The position numbers and the translations under genes are program-made. This document shows positions 6,997 to 9,002 of a DNA stretch of 9,002 nucleotides, piece by piece. The stretch is from positions 1-9,002 of the forward strand of contig DATDGR010000343.1 of NCBI GenBank assembly GCA_036521995.1, in the 5' to 3' direction. Source of the stretch: Gp13-AA77 sp036521995 (lineage in GTDB: Bacteria; Acidobacteriota; Terriglobia; UBA7540). Below the pieces are notes generated by a model. That model did not search any database and had not been told where the DNA came from. It worked only from the letters and a program-made list of their open reading frames with translations. Position 1 is the first letter of the stretch. Each line of letters begins with the position of its first letter.

Positions 6997-7024
6997 TGAT
7001 TCTAAAGGACATTCCAGCTTTGGG
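6997..7024. repeat. 28-bp imperfect direct repeat, copy 1
   Basis: Begins TGATTCTAAA, then GG, then ACATTCCAGCTTTGGG. It matches copy 2 (7050-7077) at 26 of 28 positions; only the two central bases differ (GG versus TC). Copies are 53 bp apart, start to start. Repeated blocks near an end are known in IS21-family elements; attribution to an IS end is inference. Confidence 0.85.
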
Positions 7025-7049
7025 CGAGTTTTCCACAGATCCATCTCGC

Positions 7050-7077
7050 TGATTCTAAATCACATTCCAGCTTTGGG
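7050..7077. repeat. 28-bp imperfect direct repeat, copy 2
   Basis: Begins TGATTCTAAA, then TC, then ACATTCCAGCTTTGGG, the partner of the block at 6997-7024. It runs directly into the G-rich tract that ends at 7088. Confidence 0.85.
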
Positions 7078-7223
7078 GGTGGGGGGGGTATACGGTTTTT
7101 TGACCCTTGGAGCCCTGGTTTGGCCTACAAACGCAAGGCGCGATGAACAATCTCCAGGTCCCGTAGGCCTTAGCGGCTCTAAACATACCAATAATGTACG
7201 CCGAGGCTGTCAAGGCCCTCTTG

Positions 7224-7271
7224 AGCCCCGGTAGGGGCGGCGTAGCGTAGCCCACGGCGAAAGCCGTGGGA
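7224..7271 (-). repeat. REP-like double-hairpin unit upstream of the transposase
   Basis: A 48-bp unit with two hairpins. Hairpin A is GCCCC/GGGGC (7225-7229 and 7234-7238) with a GGTA loop; hairpin B is CCCACGGC/GCCGTGGG (7251-7258 and 7263-7270) with a GAAA loop. Two GTAG tetranucleotides (7242-7245 and 7247-7250) precede hairpin B, the second directly at its foot, as in classical REPs recognised by RAYT transposases. Read on the minus strand it matches the downstream unit 7827-7874 at 44 of 48 positions. Confidence 0.88.
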
Positions 7272-7294
7272 AGAAGTGCGTCATAATACCCGCC

Positions 7295-7310
7295 AGCCCC
7301 GGGAGGGGCG
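7295..7310 (-). repeat. REP-like half unit (hairpin A only), upstream
   Basis: GCCCC (7296-7300), loop GGGA, GGGGC (7305-7309), followed by GGC as in the full unit. It lies 8 nt before the transposase ATG at 7318 and has no hairpin B. Confidence 0.75.
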
Positions 7311-7317
7311 GCATAAG

Positions 7318-7769
7318 ATGGCCCACACCTACACCAGCATCCTGATTCATGCGGTCTTCAGCACCAGCAACGAGAGCCGTATTTGAGCGACGAGATCAAA
7401 GCGGAACTGTTTCCCTATCTCGCCGGATCGCTCCAGCGCATGAAAGGCAAGCCGGTGATTGCGAATGGACCGCGCGACCACGTGCATATTCTTTTTTCAT
7501 TGCCGGCCGTCTTGTCGCTGGCAGAGGCAATGGAGAAGTTGAAGGCGAACTCTTCCAAGTGGATTCACCAGCGATGGCCTCGCCAGCGCGCCTTTGCCTG
7601 GCAGACCGGCTACGCCGCCTTCAGCGTTAGCCCATCGAACCTGGCGTCGGTTCGCGATTACATCGCCCGCCAGGAAGAGCGCCATCGCAGGATGACGTAT
7701 CAGAAGGAAGTGCTAGCCTTGCTCCGAAAGCACGGCATCGAGTACGACCCGCGCTTCGTGTTCGATTGA
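7318..7769 (+). pseudogene. REP-associated tyrosine transposase (Y1/HUH, IS200-like TnpA_REP), frameshifted
   Basis: The Y1 transposase family nicks and rejoins single-stranded DNA at hairpins. The N-terminus is read from ATG 7318 (MAHTYTSILIHAVFSTSNESRI) and meets TGA at 7384-7386. The rest continues in another frame from 7383 (LSDEIKAELFPYLAG) to TGA at 7767. A single missing T in the ATTTGAG stretch around 7381-7385 explains the break. The second part has the HUH metal motif in DHVHILF (His codons at 7479 and 7485), the FAWQTGY block and the catalytic tyrosine in RDYIARQEERH (codon at 7659). Restored, it would be about 150 residues, normal for the family. REP-like hairpins flank it on both sides in opposite orientation. 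A truncated protein from TTG 7383 would lack the first beta strand and is probably inactive. A sequencing error is the main alternative. Confidence 0.88.
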
Positions 7770-7786
7770 GGCGCGGTTCTTATGTC

Positions 7787-7801
7787 GCCCCTGCCGGGGC
7801 T
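7787..7801 (+). repeat. REP-like half unit (hairpin A only), downstream
   Basis: GCCCC (7787-7791), loop TGCC, GGGGC (7796-7800), then T. It lies 18 nt after the transposase stop and mirrors the upstream half unit in inverse orientation. Confidence 0.75.
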
Positions 7802-7826
7802 TGGCCACCTTGCGCCGCGTTCCATC

Positions 7827-7874
7827 TCCCACGGCTGGCGCCGTGGGCTACGTTACGTCGCCCCTACCGGGGCT
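7827..7874 (+). repeat. REP-like double-hairpin unit, downstream copy 1
   Basis: Hairpin B is CCCACGGC (7828-7835), loop TGGC, GCCGTGGG (7840-7847). CTAC at 7848-7851 follows, which is GTAG on the other strand at the hairpin foot. Hairpin A is GCCCC (7860-7864), loop TACC, GGGGC (7869-7873). It is the inverse of the upstream unit with 44 of 48 identical bases. Confidence 0.88.
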
Positions 7875-7915
7875 TGGCGGCTTCCGGGCGCTCGGTTTCC
7901 AACGGCCTTCCATTT

Positions 7916-7966
7916 TTCACGGCTGTCTGTCGCCGTGGGCTACGATATGCCGCCCCTATCGGGGCT
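7916..7966 (+). repeat. REP-like double-hairpin unit, downstream copy 2 (diverged)
   Basis: The same order of parts as copy 1. Hairpin B keeps CACGGC/GCCGTG (7918-7923 and 7932-7937) but has an 8-nt loop and TT opposite GG at the base. CTAC at 7940-7943 and hairpin A GCCCC/GGGGC (7952-7956 and 7961-7965, loop TATC) are intact. Confidence 0.8.
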
Positions 7967-8032
7967 CGGCGTTGCACCTGATTCATGGGTCCGGTCATCG
8001 CTATGCGTCCATACGTTCCCCGCGTGATCAAT

Positions 8033-8061
8033 TTGCTTCGGGCCCCGGCCTGGGGTACAAT
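8033..8061 (+). promoter_or_regulatory. Possible sigma70-type promoter before the decayed regulator gene
   Basis: TTGCTT (8033-8038), a 17-bp spacer and TACAAT (8056-8061, 5 of 6). A start near 8068 would leave a leader of about 115 nt to the ATG at 8184. It may be the surviving promoter of the ancestral regulator. The rest of 7967-8183 shows nothing further. Confidence 0.35.
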
Positions 8062-8183
8062 GTTGCTCGCTTTGGGGGTTTCCCGACCGGGGCCCGTTCT
8101 TCTTCGCGCTTATCCTCTCTCAGCCGCGGTTAGAAGTCCTTCCGAAGTTATTCCAATATTCTGGCAAAGTTCTTACCTCGTCT

Positions 8184-8426
8184 ATGAGCGTGCAGGCCAA
8201 GCACTTCTACGCCTTTGGTCCGTTTCGCCTGGACCCCCCGGGAGCGCGTATTGCTGCGCGACGGCCGGCCCGTTCCCCTGGCTCCGAAGGCGGTGGAGAT
8301 GCGAGCGCCTCCGCGCTGGCGAGCGATACGGCGAAAGCCGGAAAAGCCTACCGAGATTTCCTCACCCTCTGGAAAGACGCCGACCCGATCCTCAAGCAAG
8401 CCAAGGCGGAATACGCCAGGCTGTAG
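8184..8426 (+). pseudogene. Remnant of a winged-helix/TPR regulator: first and last parts fused by internal deletion
   Basis: The first 18 codons (MSVQAKHFYAFGPFRLDP) match the opening of winged-helix (OmpR/PhoB-type, Trans_reg_C) regulators abundant in Acidobacteria. A run of six C at 8234-8239 then shifts the frame: the true continuation, RERVLLRDGRPVPLAPKAVE, is found in the next frame. Soon after, at about 8301, the sequence jumps to SDTAKAGKAYRDFLTLWKDADP and ILKQAKAEYARL, which resembles the extreme C-terminus of TPR-containing regulators and kinases of the same group. The several hundred residues in between (helix-turn-helix core and sensor/TPR region) are gone. By chance the insertion and deletion leave an uninterrupted 80-codon frame, so a chimeric small protein could still be made, though no ribosome site precedes the ATG. 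Confidence 0.7.
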
Positions 8427-8446
8427 GGGTCGAACATGTTCGACCC
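8427..8446 (+). terminator. Perfect 20-bp palindrome directly after the remnant's stop codon; likely terminator hairpin
   Basis: GGGTCGAACATGTTCGACCC is completely self-complementary and begins at the base after the TAG at 8424-8426. It is followed by TCTTTC, a weak U-rich tail, so termination of plus-strand transcripts is plausible. It lies between two converging genes; the minus-strand side has no T-run. Confidence 0.55.
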
Positions 8447-8510
8447 TCTTTCGCCGAAGTAAGCGATGAATGACAACGTTTGCGGGAGCCGCCTCACGTT
8501 GAGCGCTCGT

Positions 8511-9002
8511 TTACCGGTTGGAGGGCCCGACGGTCGCGAAGGCCTGCGCAATGGCGGCGAAAAGCTGGGCCTTCTGGATGGGCTTAGAGACGTAAGCATC
8601 CATTCCGGCTTCGAGGCATCGCTCGCGGTCTCCTGGCATGGCGTGGGCCGTTAACGCGACGATGGGCAAGCGGATCCCGGTGCGGCGTTCTCTGTCGCGA
8701 ATCGCCCGGGCGGTCTCCAGTCCGTCTAATTCGGGCATTTGGACGTCGAGCAGCGCCAGGTCGAACGTTTCCCGCTCCAGCATCGCCAGCGCTTCGAGTC
8801 CATTTCCCGCCACAGCCATGCGATGGCCGTGCTTTTCGAGCAGGCGGCAGGCGAGCTTCTGATTCACCAGGTTGTCTTCCGCCAGCAGGATACGCAATGG
8901 CGCTCGGGATGGCTCAACAGGAGTAACAACCGCCTCCGATTCCAGCGCGCGCCCATCGTCCGCGGCGAGGCCTAAGTCTGCCGTGAAGTGAAACGCGCAT
9001 CC
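8511..9002 (-). CDS. Hybrid sensor histidine kinase/response regulator, C-terminal part, truncated by window edge
   Basis: The minus strand is open from the right edge to TAA at 8511, giving 163 residues. The first residues, GCAFHFTADLG, match the final strand of the HATPase_c domain (GxxFxFTxxL pattern), so the kinase core lies just outside the window. A linker of about 20 residues leads into a complete receiver domain (LRILLAEDN onward) with acidic pair E42 and D43, phospho-acceptor D86 in LLDVQMPELDG, T118 in ALTAHA and K140 in SKPI. All are canonical, so phosphotransfer should be intact. A TTG at 8897 could be read as the start of a lone receiver protein, but the ATPase-like sequence continues upstream without a stop, making a hybrid kinase far likelier. 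Sensory input and output are unknown; no Hpt domain is visible after the receiver. It converges on the pseudogene at 8184-8426. Confidence 0.88.
   Translation of the reverse strand, partial: GCAFHFTADLGLAADDGRALESEAVVTPVEPSRAPLRILLAEDNLVNQKLACRLLEKHGHRMAVAGNGLEALAMLERETFDLALLDVQMPELDGLETARAIRDRERRTGIRLPIVALTAHAMPGDRERCLEAGMDAYVSKPIQKAQLFAAIAQAFATVGPSNR

Larger units (their letters stand above)
6790..7223. other. Gene-free, partly AT-rich region with repeats
   Basis: No coding frame is convincing here. From about 6901 to 7065 the base composition turns AT-rich against GC-rich neighbours. This stretch includes a TATAA/TTATA inverted repeat at 6945-6959, the 28-bp direct repeats at 6997 and 7050, and then a G5-T-G8 run at 7075-7088. 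The contrast in composition and the repeats suggest the scar of a mobile element; no transposase for such an element is left. Confidence 0.5.

Noticed and set aside
7378..7390. Programmed -1 frameshift in the transposase
   Set aside because: The slip would require the ATT-decoding tRNA to re-pair on TAT and there is no X-XXY-YYZ heptamer, so a plain indel is more likely.
7224..7966. CRISPR array
   Set aside because: The repeated units are inverted relative to each other, contain internal hairpins, and have no regular spacers.
8430..8443. LexA-like SOS box within the palindrome
   Set aside because: GAAC and GTTC are separated by only 2 bp, whereas the Gram-positive-type SOS box needs 4; the site is downstream of a gene, not in a promoter.

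Overview
This GC-rich, roughly 9-kb window reads as chromosome of an Acidobacteriota-type bacterium. The evidence is a truncated orphan MacB/FtsX-like permease of the ADOP type, a decayed winged-helix/TPR regulator whose two ends look like families abundant in Acidobacteria, and a solitary Y1 (REP-associated) transposase with REP-like hairpins. No rRNA, tRNA, CRISPR array or complete insertion sequence is visible. The lineage is inferred from family resemblance, not from a marker gene.

Layout. Positions 1-3344 lie on the minus strand: the N-terminal 308 residues of an ADOP permease (runs off the left edge), then a biotin carboxyl carrier protein and a biotin carboxylase. The last two are adjacent, 2 nt apart, and together form the biotin half of an acyl-CoA carboxylase; no carboxyltransferase is in view. 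A compact divergent control region (about 3448-3507) has a perfect TATAAT on each strand and a heptad repeat between them. It faces the carboxylase on one side and a cation diffusion facilitator (3507-4949) on the other. The transporter is unusual in carrying three tandem C-terminal cytoplasmic domains. It converges on a short TPR protein (minus strand, about 5001-5315).

Positions 5690-6789 hold a hotdog acyl-CoA thioesterase and a RidA-family protein that lacks the catalytic arginine of canonical RidA. From 6790 to about 8450 the window is accessory or decayed DNA: an AT-rich patch with a 28-bp imperfect direct repeat; a frameshifted REP-associated tyrosine transposase bracketed by inverted REP-like hairpin units; and the fused remains of the two ends of a winged-helix/TPR regulator followed by a perfect 20-bp palindrome. 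The right edge (8511-9002, minus) is the C-terminus of a hybrid sensor histidine kinase, with the last strand of its ATPase domain and a complete receiver domain.

The housekeeping genes suggest acyl-CoA metabolism (carboxylase, thioesterase) and metal export, with no clear single pathway linking them. I see no convincing new multi-gene system. The most rewarding items are the symmetrical REP/transposase locus, the triple-domain metal transporter and the divergent, apparently leaderless promoter region.
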